Origin: Actinomadura sp. NBRC 104412 | Lineage (GTDB): Bacteria; Actinomycetota; Actinomycetes; Streptosporangiales; Streptosporangiaceae | NCBI RefSeq assembly: GCF_030269515.1 | Contig: NZ_BSTM01000051.1 | Location: 1 to 32,311, forward strand | Direction of reading: 5' to 3' | DNA length: 32,311 bases | Shown here: in pieces, positions 8,048-16,722 of the stretch | Layout: each line of letters starts with the position of its first letter | Numbering within the stretch: position 1 is the stretch's first letter | Translations under genes and position numbers: made by a program | Notes under the pieces: model-generated | Databases searched by the model: none | What the model saw: only the letters and a program-made list of their open reading frames with translations | What the model was told of the DNA's origin: nothing

Positions 8048-8059
8048 GCCGGGCCCGGC
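8048..8059. repeat. Perfect 12-bp palindrome in a 15-nt convergent gap
   Basis: GCCGGGCCCGGC fills nearly the entire space between the stops of two convergent genes (8045 and 8061). As DNA it is a perfect palindrome without a loop; in RNA it could only form a short hairpin. A shared termination role is possible but unproven. Confidence 0.4.
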
Positions 8060-8060
8060 G

Positions 8061-9035
8061 CTAGGGCAGCCTGCCCAAGCCGCGGGCCGCGATGGTGGCG
8101 GTCCGGGCGATGACGGTGTTGTCGGTGGTGCCGTCGGCGGCCTTCCGGTTGGTGTAGATCGCGATGATCAGTGGCGCCCCGGACGGCGGCCAGGCGACCG
8201 CGATGTCGTTGGCCGCGCCGTAGCGGTTCGACGTCCCGGTCTTGTCGCCGACGGTCCAGTCGTCCGGCAGGCCGGCGGCGATCCGGGCGCCGCCGGTGGT
8301 GTTGGCGCGCAGCCAGCCGTTCAGCCGCTCGCGGTCCGGGGCGGCCAGCGGGGCGCCGAGCGTGACCTTCCACAGGTTGAGGCCCATGGACGCCGGTGTG
8401 GTGGTGTCCCGGCGCTCGCCCGGCCGCCAGAGGTTCAGGCCGGTCTCCCAGCGGTCGAGCCGGGACCGCCGGTCGCCGAGCGAGCGCAGGTAGGCCGTCA
8501 GCCCTCTGGGCCCGCCGATCTGGCGGAGGATCAGGTTCCCCGCGGTGTTGTCGCTGCGGGTGACGGCGGCCTCGCACAGTTGCGCCACGGTCATGCCCCG
8601 GGCACCGCGGCCCCGCGTGACCGGCGACGTGGGAACCTCGTCGGCGGGCGTCCAGTGGATCCTGCGGTCGAGCAGCCCGGGTTCGGACCGGCGCGCTTTG
8701 GTGAGGACCGCGGCGGCCGCCATCGCCTTGAACGTCGACAGCATCGGGTAGCTCTCCTGGTCGCGATAGGAGATCGTCTTCCCGGTGCCGGTGTCGAGCG
8801 CGTACACGCCGATCCGGCCCCGGTACGAGCGCTCCAGGTCGCGCAGCCGCGCGCGGGCCTCGGCCTGACCGGCGACCGGTGCGGGCGCGGGCGCCCCGGT
8901 TGCGACGCGGGTGTTGGGCTTGTCCTGCGCGGCAGGGGTCTCGTTCCGGCAGGCGGCCGTGCCGCCCAGCGACGCGGCCGCCGTCAGGGCGGCCAGCCCC
9001 AGCCTGAACCCGTGCCGCTCAGGGGTGTGCTGCAT
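8061..9035 (-). CDS. bla: Class A beta-lactamase, putative lipoprotein
   Basis: The 324-residue protein carries the full set of class A serine beta-lactamase motifs in order: STFK (Ser100, Lys103; S70xxK), SDN (161-163; S130DN), ETGLN (197-201; E166xxLN of the omega loop) and KTG (265-267; K234TG). The enzyme should hydrolyse beta-lactams by acyl-enzyme formation. The N-terminus has a hydrophobic signal segment (residues 11-28) ending GGTAAC, so Cys29 is a likely lipidation site, though Thr at -3 is not the usual Leu; a Pro/Ala-rich linker follows. GGAAGG about 7 nt before the ATG at 9035 supports the start. It is preceded by a terminator-like hairpin of the upstream protease gene, so it is probably transcribed alone. 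Substrate range cannot be predicted. Confidence 0.88.
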   Translation of the reverse strand: MQHTPERHGFRLGLAALTAAASLGGTAACRNETPAAQDKPNTRVATGAPAPAPVAGQAEARARLRDLERSYRGRIGVYALDTGTGKTISYRDQESYPMLSTFKAMAAAAVLTKARRSEPGLLDRRIHWTPADEVPTSPVTRGRGARGMTVAQLCEAAVTRSDNTAGNLILRQIGGPRGLTAYLRSLGDRRSRLDRWETGLNLWRPGERRDTTTPASMGLNLWKVTLGAPLAAPDRERLNGWLRANTTGGARIAAGLPDDWTVGDKTGTSNRYGAANDIAVAWPPSGAPLIIAIYTNRKAADGTTDNTVIARTATIAARGLGRLP

Positions 9036-9197
9036 CTATGGTCCTTCCTGGATGACCCTGGAGAGGCCTCGGTGGCCCTGGAGAAGATCTCCGGGAGCCG
9101 AGCAGACCAGAACCCGCCGTCGCGTGTCCACTCTGGGTATCGGCGGCACGACGACCAGCGGCCGGACATCCATCCCGGTCACACCGGCGAAGAGAAA

Positions 9198-9232
9198 CCC
9201 CCGGGGCCGAGGAGAACGGGCGGCCCCGGGGG
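9198..9232 (-). terminator. Terminator hairpin after the secreted protease gene
   Basis: CCCCCGGGGCCG (9198-9209) and CGGCCCCGGGGG (9221-9232) form a perfect 12-bp stem with an 11-nt loop, starting 13 nt after the protease stop. On the minus strand the stem is followed by TTTCTCTT, giving a short T-rich tail as in an intrinsic terminator. The rest of the 9036-9244 gap should hold the beta-lactamase promoter, but no clear boxes were seen. Confidence 0.7.
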
Positions 9233-9244
9233 AGGGGAGAGGGG

Positions 9245-10330
9245 TCAGAAGACGTTGACGCCGTAGGCGCTCAACGCCTCGGTGACCGGCTGGAAGAAGG
9301 TCACGCCGCCGGTGGAGCAGTTGCCGCTGCCGCCCGAGGTGAGGCCGTAGGCGGTCGTGCCGGAGAACAGCGAGCCGCCGCTGTCGCCGGGCTCGGCGCA
9401 GACGGTGGTGCGGATGAGCCCGGACACGGTGCCCTCGGCGTACCGGACGGTCTGGTTCAGCGCGGTCACGGTGCCGCTGCGCACGCCGGTGGTGCTGCCG
9501 CTGCGGCGGACGGTCTGGCCGACGGCGGGCGTGCCGGCCGAGGTGATGTCCTGCGTCCCGGAGCCGTACAGGTAGACGCCTCCGGTCTTGGCGATGGAGG
9601 TGTTGGTGTAGCGGACGATGCCGTAGTCGTTGCCGGGGAAGCTGCTGCCGGCCCTGGTCCCCAGCACGGTGGTGCGGCTGGAGTTGGCGTACCAGGTCGA
9701 GCCGATGTTCGTGCAGTGGCCCGCGGTGAGGAAGAAGTCGGTGCCGGCGGAGTTGCGGACATTGAAGCCCAGCGAGCAGCGGCCGCCGGAGGCGTAGATC
9801 GCCTCGCCGCCCGCGATCCTGGTGCTGAACGTCCCGGCGACCCGCTCCAGCCGGACCGCGGCGCCGTGCCTGGCCGCCGCCTTGCGGACCGCGGCCAGCC
9901 TCGCTCCGGTGACGGTGTCGTCGTAGGACAGGACGACCTGGTTGGCGGCGGGGTCGATGGCCCACGCGGTGCCGCTGACGGTGACGGACCGCTCGATCGC
10001 CGCGCTGATCCTGTTCAGCGCCGCGCCGCTGCGGGCGACCGTCCTGGGCACCGCGCCGGCCTGGCGGACGCGGGCGGCGGTCGTGGCGTCGGTGACCGCG
10101 ACGACCAGCCGTCCGGTGGCGCGGTCGACGTAGGAGCCGGCGCTGCGGGAGCCGAGGCGCTTGGCGAGGTCGGCCGAGAGCCGGCCGGGGTCGGGCTGGG
10201 CGGCCGCCGGCGCCGCCGCCGGGGCGGCGGACGCGGCGGGGGCGGCGGCCAGCAGTGCGGCGGTGACCGCCGCGGTCGAGCCGATGACGGCGAGGGGTCG
10301 GAGGGGACGTCGGCGGGGGTCTGTCCTCAC
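9245..10330 (-). CDS. Secreted S1-family serine protease, streptogrisin/alpha-lytic type
   Basis: The 361-residue preproprotein starts with an arginine-rich n-region and a hydrophobic Ala-rich signal peptide ending near ASAAPA. A propeptide of about 130 residues follows; in this family it folds the enzyme and is then cut off. The mature chain probably begins near residue 172 (IAGGEAIYASGGRCSLGFNV), matching the start of streptogrisins. The catalytic triad is visible: His205 in LTAGHC, Asp235 in GNDYGIVRY and Ser317 in GDSGGSL. Cysteines flanking His205 and Ser317 suit the two expected disulfides. The GTG at 10330 is chosen because GGAGG stands 4 nt upstream and the signal peptide then has normal length; the open frame continues further without such signals. 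It probably acts outside the cell in protein digestion. Confidence 0.92.
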   Translation of the reverse strand: MRTDPRRRPLRPLAVIGSTAAVTAALLAAAPAASAAPAAAPAAAQPDPGRLSADLAKRLGSRSAGSYVDRATGRLVVAVTDATTAARVRQAGAVPRTVARSGAALNRISAAIERSVTVSGTAWAIDPAANQVVLSYDDTVTGARLAAVRKAAARHGAAVRLERVAGTFSTRIAGGEAIYASGGRCSLGFNVRNSAGTDFFLTAGHCTNIGSTWYANSSRTTVLGTRAGSSFPGNDYGIVRYTNTSIAKTGGVYLYGSGTQDITSAGTPAVGQTVRRSGSTTGVRSGTVTALNQTVRYAEGTVSGLIRTTVCAEPGDSGGSLFSGTTAYGLTSGGSGNCSTGGVTFFQPVTEALSAYGVNVF

Positions 10331-10494
10331 GGTGCCTCCCTGGGAGCAGGACGCGTCCGGAAAGCGTCCTAGGTCAGGTGAAGCATGAAGAGCGAAGGAT
10401 GGCCCGGCAAGACCAAGAAGTTGACCAAGGGATCTGACCAGATCTGGCAACCCTGCGAAAGCCGCCCGTCACTGATCGGCCGGGTCGGCGCGGG

Positions 10495-10510
10495 AACGTT
10501 CGAAAACGTT
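10495..10510. promoter_or_regulatory. Paired AACGTT palindromes upstream of the protease gene
   Basis: AACGTT occurs at 10495-10500 and 10505-10510, separated by CGAA, inside the 240-nt region between the protease start (10330) and the glycosylase stop (10571). Two closely spaced palindromes one helical turn apart resemble a dimeric operator. No regulator can be assigned. A TAGGAC on the minus strand (10368-10373) could be a -10 box but lacks a matching -35. Confidence 0.3.
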
Positions 10511-10570
10511 GGGTGGTTCCCGTATGGCCGGAAGCGGCCATGTCTTCGGCCGTATCCGGTCGCTCCCGGG

Positions 10571-11347
10571 TCAACAGGGCTGGCAGCGCGGGCACCAGAC
10601 CGTCGTCCGGCCCGACATGCGCTCCCGCGACAGGGGGACGTCGTGCCTCGGGCAGGTGCCGTCGGGACGGTCGCGGACTCCGGTGAGCCAGGATCGGCGG
10701 GGCGGGACACGACCGGCCTTGACGGATTCCCGCAACACCCGGCGCATGGCCCGGTGGAGCGCGGCCCGATCGTCCTCGTCCAGATCGCGGGCCGGGCGCA
10801 GCGGGTTGACGCGGGCGTGCCAGCAGATCTCGTCGGCCAGCAGGTTGCCGAGACCGGCGAGGGCGGACTGGTCGGTCAGCACCGTCTTGAGCCGCCCGCG
10901 CCGCCGGGCGAGCAGATCGTCGAGGTCGCCGCGCGAGATCTCCATCGCGTCGGGACCGAGGTCGCTGAGGGACTCCTCGGCCTCCGCCTCGTCCCTCATC
11001 AGGCGGATGCCCTGGAGCTTGCGCATGTCCCGGTACCGCAGCTCCCCGTCCTCAAGGGACAGCACCACCCGGTCGTGCGGGTGCGGCTCGTCGTCGTGGG
11101 AGTGCCAGGACAGGGATCCGGTCATGCCGAAATGGAACGTCAGCACAGGCCCTTCCGCGGGCGCGAGCAGCCGCTTGCCGTGCCGCCGGGGCGTCCCGAA
11201 CCGGTGACCGCGCAGCGCCCGGTCCAGCCGGCGCGGGCCGACATCGCGCAGGACGCCGGGGTCGCGCACGCGCACACCGGTGATCGGGTCTCCGGTGTGC
11301 GCGGCGAGCACTTGGCGGAACGCCTCCACGTCGGGCAGCTCGGGCAT
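10571..11347 (-). CDS. Fpg/Nei-family DNA glycosylase
   Basis: The 258-residue protein starts MPELPDVE: after removal of Met, Pro2 is the catalytic nucleophile and Glu3 the acid of the Fpg/Nei family, which excise oxidised bases and nick the strand. The conserved Lys (Lys58 in RRHGKRLL) and the helix-two-turn-helix segment (TDQSALAGLGNLLADEICW, about residues 158-176) are present. The C-terminal zinc-finger region reads CPRH...CPRC, so one expected Cys is replaced by His; this should still bind zinc. Which branch it belongs to (Fpg, or an actinobacterial Nei type) is not clear from sequence alone. It lies 75 nt downstream of a DUF72 gene on the same strand. Confidence 0.88.
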   Translation of the reverse strand: MPELPDVEAFRQVLAAHTGDPITGVRVRDPGVLRDVGPRRLDRALRGHRFGTPRRHGKRLLAPAEGPVLTFHFGMTGSLSWHSHDDEPHPHDRVVLSLEDGELRYRDMRKLQGIRLMRDEAEAEESLSDLGPDAMEISRGDLDDLLARRRGRLKTVLTDQSALAGLGNLLADEICWHARVNPLRPARDLDEDDRAALHRAMRRVLRESVKAGRVPPRRSWLTGVRDRPDGTCPRHDVPLSRERMSGRTTVWCPRCQPC

Positions 11348-11422
11348 GCGCGGGTTCCTACCCGTCCCCTCGCGAACATGCCTGGCGCTCGGCAGCCCCC
11401 GGAAGGCCGCAAGCCCGAAGGC

Positions 11423-12274
11423 TCAGAAGAGGGTCGGCGGCCCGGCCGGGACGGGCTCGGGCAGCGGCTCCAGCTCGGGGACGAGCGCGCGCACGTCGTC
11501 GTGGAAGCGGCGCGCGAGCGTGAGCGCGTCGGCGTTGTCGGGCGTGTGGACGAACACCGTCGGCGAGCGGCCCTCGCGCAGCCACCCGGCCACCGTGGCG
11601 GCCCACGGCCGCCAGCCTTCGACCGTCCGGCCGGTGTCGTCCCGTCCCAGGTAGCGGACGATCGGCGTGCCGGTCAGGGCCCGGGACCTGCGCGGCACGC
11701 GCGGCTTCTTGGTCCAGGCGTCCCGTTCGGCGTCGCTGGTCGGAGGGCTCCGGAACAGGACGGTGGTGTCGAAGGGGACCCACTCGGCCCCCGCTCCGCC
11801 GAGCACCCGTTCCAGCAGCGCCTCCGCGCGCTCGTCGGCGAAGAACGCGCGGTGCCGGACCTCGACGGCGTACCGGTACCCCTGCGGCAGCCGGCGCAGG
11901 AACGCCGCCAAGGCGCCCACGTCGGACGGGCCGAACGCTCCCGGCAGTTGCACCCACAACGCGTGCGTCCGCGACCCCAGCGGTTCGATCGCCGACAGGA
12001 ACGACCGCAATTCCTCGTCGACATCGGCCAAACGGCGCTCATGCGTGATGGAGCGGGGCAGTTTGACCACGAACCGGAAGCCGGGATCGGTCTGGGCGGC
12101 CCACGACTCCACCGTGCTCCGCGCCGGGGTGGCGTAGAAGGTGGTGTTGCCCTCCACCGCGTTGCACCAGCTCGCGTACGACTTCAGGCGTTCGCCGGGA
12201 GGAAGCGGATGGGGGAGGAGACGTCCCTGCCACGGCGCGTGACTCCACATCGCGCATCCCACATGAAGCCGCAT
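11423..12274 (-). CDS. DUF72 family protein (YecE-like)
   Basis: The 283-residue protein matches the DUF72 (COG1801) family: N-terminal VGCAMWSHAPWQGRLLP, then NAVEGNTTFYATP, FRFVVKLPRSITHERRL, LWVQLPGAFGP, YAVEVRHRAFF, and the end motif VFVHTPDNADALTLARRF. The fold is a TIM-barrel-like structure; no enzyme activity is established for the family. The start at 12274 is the only Met before the conserved MRLHVGC, though it has no good ribosome binding site. The reading frame stays open far upstream, which is common in high-GC DNA and not meaningful here. The gene is divergent from the PAP2-WS/DGAT gene with 144 nt between them. Confidence 0.85.
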   Translation of the reverse strand: MRLHVGCAMWSHAPWQGRLLPHPLPPGERLKSYASWCNAVEGNTTFYATPARSTVESWAAQTDPGFRFVVKLPRSITHERRLADVDEELRSFLSAIEPLGSRTHALWVQLPGAFGPSDVGALAAFLRRLPQGYRYAVEVRHRAFFADERAEALLERVLGGAGAEWVPFDTTVLFRSPPTSDAERDAWTKKPRVPRRSRALTGTPIVRYLGRDDTGRTVEGWRPWAATVAGWLREGRSPTVFVHTPDNADALTLARRFHDDVRALVPELEPLPEPVPAGPPTLF

Positions 12275-12418
12275 GAAGGCGACGCTACCGCCCCGCGCGG
12301 GCGTCGTCCGCGCAAAGGTCCGGCCACGACAGGATCGGGTCCGGATTGATCGCGTTAGCGGAGGATGATGCCGGGAAATCCTTCGGAGGGAGATCAACGA
12401 GCGGGCGGGAGGGCGCAC

Positions 12419-14479
12419 ATGGCTGCCGGTGTCTCGGTGTCTCTGGGCGCGTCGCCGGTCGGCGACGCCGTTTCCACCAGGCTCTCGCTCCGGCGCGAAC
12501 TGGCGTTGGGGCTCGCGGTGTTCGCGGTCTACGCCGTCGTCGACTCGATGCCGGTCACCGAGCGCACCGCGGTGGCCGAGGCGCACGGCCGCGACCTGCA
12601 CGCCCTGGAGAAGCTGCTGCACCTCGACCTGGTGACGCCGGCCAACCGGTGGCTGTCGAGCCACCCGGCGGTCGCCACGGTGGCCAACTACGAGTACGCC
12701 ACCTCGTACGTGATCAGCGCCCTGATCATGCTGGGCTATCTGTACCGCCGCCGTCCCGGCCGCTACCCGGTGGCGCGCAACTCCTTCGCCCTCATCAACC
12801 TGATCGGGGTGGCGTGCTTCGCGCTGTACCCCGTGATGCCGCCCCGGCTGCTGTCCGGGCTCGGGTTCGTCGACACGGTCAAGCAGGGCGGGACGTGGGG
12901 GTCCTGGGGCACCCCGCTGATCGACAACGCCAACCAGCTCGCGGCGATGCCCTCGCTGCACGTGGCCTGGGCGCTGTGGGTCAGCGTCGAGCTGTCGCGG
13001 ATCTCGGCGCGCCGCGGCGTGCAGGCCGCGAGCCTGCTGCACGTGCTGGTCACGGTCCTGGTCACCGTGGCCACCGCCAACCACTACCTTCTGGACGCGG
13101 CGGGCGCGGCCGTCCTGGTGCTGCTCTGCAACGCGCTGGCCGAGCGGCTCACCGCGGGCCGGCGCGCCCGGCGCGCCAAGCGGGCCCGCAGGCTCCGGCC
13201 GCCCGACTCCTTCTTCCTGGCCGTGGAGCGGCCGGGCGTGCCCCAGCACGTCGGCGGGGTGATCCTGCTGGACGACGAGGACGGCACGCTCGACCGGCAA
13301 CGGATGGTCGGGCTCGTCCGGCAGCGGCTGGGGGCGCTGCCCAGGTTCCGGCAGCGGCCCGGCGGAAGCGGGCTGTGGCGCCACGCGGTCTGGGACGACC
13401 ACCCCGACATCGACTGGGACTGGCACATCGTCGAGCGGCGCCTGCCGGAGCCGGGCGGGCAGGCGGCGCTGGAGCGGCTGGTCGCCGAGCTGGAGGCCGA
13501 ACCGCTGCCCAAGGATCGCCCGCTGTGGCAGATCGTGCTGGTGCCCGGGTACGCGCCGGGCCGCAGCGCCGTCGTCTTCCTGATGCACCACGCGGTGGCG
13601 GACGGCAGCGGGGTCGTCGCGCACGCGCTGCGCCTGGTGGAGCCGGAGGTCGCCCCGGTGGAGGGCGGGGCGACGACACCCGGCCCGCGCGGGCTGCGCA
13701 GGGCCGCCGGCGTGGCGCTCGGACTGCTCCAGCTCGCCACCGAACGCCGCCAGGGGATGCGGCTGCCGTCCCACGGCACCGGCGAGCGGCGCTTCGGCTC
13801 CTTCGAGCTGCCGCTGGACGAGATACGGAGCCTGGCCCGGTCGTACGGGGTCAGGGTCAGCGACGTGCTGCTGTGCGCCGTGGCGGGCGGCCTGTCCCGC
13901 GTCTCGCCCGCCTGCGAGCAGGACACCGCCGAGGCCAGGCGGCTGCGCGTCACCGTGCCGCTGATGATGCGGACGCCCAGCACCCCGCCGGAGGGCAACT
14001 ACACGGCGGCGGTCATGGCGGACCTCCCCATCGGCGCGATGCCCGAGCCCGACCGGCTCGCCGCCATCGCCCGCGACACCCGGCGCCTGCACAGCGGCAC
14101 CCGCGCCCTGGCGTCGTGGTTCGTGATGCGCCGCGCCGCGGCGCTGCTCCCGGCGGGGCTGCACAGGGCGTTCTCCAGGACCGTCTACGGCGACCGCATC
14201 TTCCAGGCCGTGGTGACGAACCTGCCGGGCCTGGACACCGAGCTGACGCTGGCCGGCAAGCCCATCCACGGGGTCCAGCCGCTGGTGCCGCCCGCCGACG
14301 GCGCGCCGCTGGCGGTCGGCGCGCTGAGCTGGAGGCGCCGCCTGCACTTCGGCGTCACCGCCGACCCGGTCGTGCTGGAGGACGCGGGCAAGATGGCCGC
14401 CGCGATGCGGGACGTGATCGGTGAGCTGGCCGAGGCCGTGGCCGCGCGCGCCGGCCGGGTGGCCGAGCGTCAGGGCTGA
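12419..14479 (+). CDS. Fusion of PAP2-type membrane phosphatase/transferase and WS/DGAT acyltransferase
   Basis: The 686-residue protein joins two domains. Residues about 25-245 form a multi-helix PAP2 domain of the AUR1-like type, with MPSLHVAWALW (His181) and ANHYLLDAAG (His222, Asp226) as phosphatase motifs. An Arg-rich linker (about 247-260) leads into a WS/DGAT domain (about 263-680) with the catalytic HHAVADG (390-396), PLMMRTP...GNYTA and the late motif VTNLPG. WS/DGAT enzymes join acyl-CoA to diacylglycerol or fatty alcohol. A single chain could dephosphorylate phosphatidate to diacylglycerol and then acylate it; this channelling is inference. GGAGG 7 nt before the ATG at 12419 supports this start; an upstream ATG at 12365 has its GGAGG too close. 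The 3' end overlaps the convergent response regulator by 10 nt. Confidence 0.88.
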   Translation: MAAGVSVSLGASPVGDAVSTRLSLRRELALGLAVFAVYAVVDSMPVTERTAVAEAHGRDLHALEKLLHLDLVTPANRWLSSHPAVATVANYEYATSYVISALIMLGYLYRRRPGRYPVARNSFALINLIGVACFALYPVMPPRLLSGLGFVDTVKQGGTWGSWGTPLIDNANQLAAMPSLHVAWALWVSVELSRISARRGVQAASLLHVLVTVLVTVATANHYLLDAAGAAVLVLLCNALAERLTAGRRARRAKRARRLRPPDSFFLAVERPGVPQHVGGVILLDDEDGTLDRQRMVGLVRQRLGALPRFRQRPGGSGLWRHAVWDDHPDIDWDWHIVERRLPEPGGQAALERLVAELEAEPLPKDRPLWQIVLVPGYAPGRSAVVFLMHHAVADGSGVVAHALRLVEPEVAPVEGGATTPGPRGLRRAAGVALGLLQLATERRQGMRLPSHGTGERRFGSFELPLDEIRSLARSYGVRVSDVLLCAVAGGLSRVSPACEQDTAEARRLRVTVPLMMRTPSTPPEGNYTAAVMADLPIGAMPEPDRLAAIARDTRRLHSGTRALASWFVMRRAAALLPAGLHRAFSRTVYGDRIFQAVVTNLPGLDTELTLAGKPIHGVQPLVPPADGAPLAVGALSWRRRLHFGVTADPVVLEDAGKMAAAMRDVIGELAEAVAARAGRVAERQG

Positions 14480-15144
14480 TCGGCGGGGGAGGGCACCAGC
14501 CCCTGCCGGACCGCCCACAGCGCCGCCTGGGTACGGGAGCCGCAGCCGGTCTTGGCGAGCACGTTGCTGACATGGGTGCGCGCGGTGCGCTCGGTGATCA
14601 CCAGCCGTCCGGCGATCTCGCGGTTGGACAGCCCCTGCGCGATGAGGGTCAGCACCTCGTGCTCGCGCCTGGTCAGGTCCCTGCCGGTGTCCCGTCCCGG
14701 CATCAGCGAGCGGGTGAGCCTGCGGGCCACGCCGGGGTCGAGGTGCATCTCGCCGCGGCGCGCCGCCCGCACGGCCGCCGCCAGCTCGTCGGCCTCGGCG
14801 TCCTTGAGCAGGAACCCCGCCGCGCCCGCCTCCAGCGCCGCCTGCACCCGCTCGGTCTGCCCGAAGCTCGTGAGCACCACGACCTCCACGTCCGGATGGC
14901 GCTCCCTGATCATGCCGATCGCGGTGAGCCCGTCGAGCCGCGGCATCACCAGGTCCAGCAGCAGCACATCGGGCGTCTCCTCCCGGGCGGCCAGCGCGCC
15001 CAGGCGGTTCAGCGCGTCCTGGCCGTCCACCGCCTCGGCGACCACCTCGATGTCGTCCACCAGGTCGAAGAAGGCCCGCATGCCGGAGCGGACGACGGCG
15101 TGGTCGTCCACCAGCATCACCGTGATCGGCCGTTCCACGGTCAT
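14470..15144 (-). CDS. Two-component response regulator, NarL/FixJ family
   Basis: The 224-residue protein has an N-terminal receiver domain with the acidic pair Asp12-Asp13, phospho-acceptor Asp64 in LLLDLVMP, Thr in VVLTSFGQ and Lys in GFLLKDAEA. The C-terminal LuxR-type helix-turn-helix (about residues 152-214) contains LTRREHEVLTLIAQGLSNREIA and TERTARTHVSNVLAKTG. Its ATG overlaps the stop of the histidine kinase gene as ATGA, so the two are translationally coupled and form a cognate pair. It probably controls nearby genes, but no binding site could be deduced. The last 10 nt overlap the convergent PAP2-WS/DGAT gene. Confidence 0.92.
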   Translation of the reverse strand: MTVERPITVMLVDDHAVVRSGMRAFFDLVDDIEVVAEAVDGQDALNRLGALAAREETPDVLLLDLVMPRLDGLTAIGMIRERHPDVEVVVLTSFGQTERVQAALEAGAAGFLLKDAEADELAAAVRAARRGEMHLDPGVARRLTRSLMPGRDTGRDLTRREHEVLTLIAQGLSNREIAGRLVITERTARTHVSNVLAKTGCGSRTQAALWAVRQGLVPSPADQP

Positions 15145-16661
15145 GCCCGGTCACCGTCCCGGCGCCCGTTCGGGCGTCCGTTCGGCAGGTCGACGCGCAG
15201 CCGCGTGCCCTGTCCCGGCGCGCTGTCGATGGTGAGGTCCGCGCCGATGCGGCGGGCCCGTTCGGCCATCCCGACCAGCCCGAGATGCCCGGGGGCGGGA
15301 GCGGACGGGTCGAAGCCGCGGCCGTCGTCGCTCACCTCCAGCATCCCCTTGCCGTCCCGGCCGAGCCGTACCTGGACGGTGCGGGCGCAGGCGTGCTTGA
15401 CCACGTTGTGCAGTGCCTCCTGGAAGATGCGGTACAGGTTCTCCACGGTGTCGTCGTCCAGCCCGTCCCCGGCCGAGCCGCGCACGTCCACGGCGAGCCC
15501 CTCCCTGACCGCGACGGCGGCGGCGTGCTGCCGGACGGCCTGTTCCAGCCCGAGATCGGGCAGGGCGCCCGGCCGCAGCTCCAGGACCAGGCCGCGCATC
15601 TCGGCGAGGGTGTCGTGGGCGAGCCGCCGCGCCGTGGCCACGTTGGCGCGCAGCCGCCCGTCCGGGTCCGCCGCCGCGTCCAGGCGCTCGGCGGCCAGCT
15701 CGACCGCCCGCATCCGCAGGGTCAGGGAGAACAGGGACTGGCAGACCGAGTCGTGCAGGTCCCGGGCGATGCGCTGGCGTTCCTCCAGTGCCGCCTTGCC
15801 CTCGGCCTCGTCCAGGAGCCGGGCGTTCTCCACGGCGATCGCCGCCTGGTCGCACATGGTGCGCAGGAACGCGATCTCCTCCTCGCCGGGGTCGTGGTCG
15901 GGCGGGTAGAACCCGTTGAGCACCCCCAGGGTGCGCCCGCCGACGGTCAGCGGCACCGAGATATAGGTGTCCCACGGGAACGCGGCCATCACCGGCCGCA
16001 GAGGCTCCCACGCGGGGTCGGTCAGGACGTGCGCGGCCTGGCCCCGCCCGATCTGGACGCCGCCGGTGCGCAGGGCGTCCAGCGTCAGCAGGTGCGCGCC
16101 GCGCCTGCGGGCCTGCTCGAACCGCTCCGGGAAGTCGGGAGGGAAGAGCGGCAGCCCGGCCTGGCCGATCATGCGCAGCGTCGCGGTGCCGGACTCGGTC
16201 AGCACCACCTGGCAGGCCGCCATCGCGGTGGCCTGGACGACCTCGCCCGCGACCCGGTCGAGGGTGGCGGCCAGCGAGCCCGACCGGGCGGCGACGCTGG
16301 CGGCGGCGTTGGTGAAGGCCATCAGCCGCCGCTCGACCCGGGTGTAGGCGGCGGCGTCGCGGAACACCAGCACCCAGCGCGCCTCCCCGTCGCCGGTGCG
16401 GAACCGCCGCGCCTCGTACTCGATCTCGGTGCCGTCGTCCCGGACGACCCGGCGGGACGGCCCCGCCAGGTCCTCGCGGGGACGGGCGAACAGCGGCCGC
16501 CCGAGCACGTCCCCGGCGGCGGCACCGAGGATCCGCAGGCCCTCGGGGTTCACATGCAGGCAGGCGCCCTCCTCGTCGAGGAGGGCGATCCCGTCGGGCG
16601 CCGCCTCCACCATCGCGGCGACGAGGTCCGAGGAGAGGGCGGGACCAGCGGAAACGCGCAT
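15141..16661 (-). CDS. Sensor histidine kinase with PAS and GAF domains (HisKA_3 type)
   Basis: The 506-residue protein is without membrane helices, so it is a cytoplasmic sensor. Domains in order: PAS (about 12-110, with the PDGIALLDEEGACLHVNPEG start), GAF (about 130-280), HisKA_3 dimerisation domain with His303 in ERQRIARDLHDSVCQSLFSL, and HATPase (about 405-498) with N box EALHNVVKHA, G1 DDGRGF and G2 GHLGLVGM. This is the usual NarL-type kinase. GGAGG 5 nt before the ATG at 16661 supports the start. The C-terminus is basic with a short NGRPNGRRDG repeat. It sits 61 nt downstream of the alpha/beta hydrolase gene and overlaps the response regulator gene. A small intracellular ligand or redox state is the likely signal; which one is unknown. 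Confidence 0.92.
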   Translation of the reverse strand: MRVSAGPALSSDLVAAMVEAAPDGIALLDEEGACLHVNPEGLRILGAAAGDVLGRPLFARPREDLAGPSRRVVRDDGTEIEYEARRFRTGDGEARWVLVFRDAAAYTRVERRLMAFTNAAASVAARSGSLAATLDRVAGEVVQATAMAACQVVLTESGTATLRMIGQAGLPLFPPDFPERFEQARRRGAHLLTLDALRTGGVQIGRGQAAHVLTDPAWEPLRPVMAAFPWDTYISVPLTVGGRTLGVLNGFYPPDHDPGEEEIAFLRTMCDQAAIAVENARLLDEAEGKAALEERQRIARDLHDSVCQSLFSLTLRMRAVELAAERLDAAADPDGRLRANVATARRLAHDTLAEMRGLVLELRPGALPDLGLEQAVRQHAAAVAVREGLAVDVRGSAGDGLDDDTVENLYRIFQEALHNVVKHACARTVQVRLGRDGKGMLEVSDDGRGFDPSAPAPGHLGLVGMAERARRIGADLTIDSAPGQGTRLRVDLPNGRPNGRRDGDRA

Positions 16662-16722
16662 CTTGCCTCCGATCCCCGGCAGGTCACCACGCCGTCCCGG
16701 CGGTTGTCAACGGGCCGCCCCG

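Noticed and set aside
9036..9197. Promoter of the beta-lactamase gene or a BlaI-type operator
   Set aside because: No convincing -10/-35 pair or operator palindrome was seen; only a short CCCTGGAGA direct repeat.
11423..15154. A 1243-codon open frame on the minus strand
   Set aside because: Only its last 283 codons (DUF72 protein) make sense. The rest runs antisense through the PAP2-WS/DGAT gene and out of frame through the response regulator gene; long chance frames are usual in high-GC DNA.
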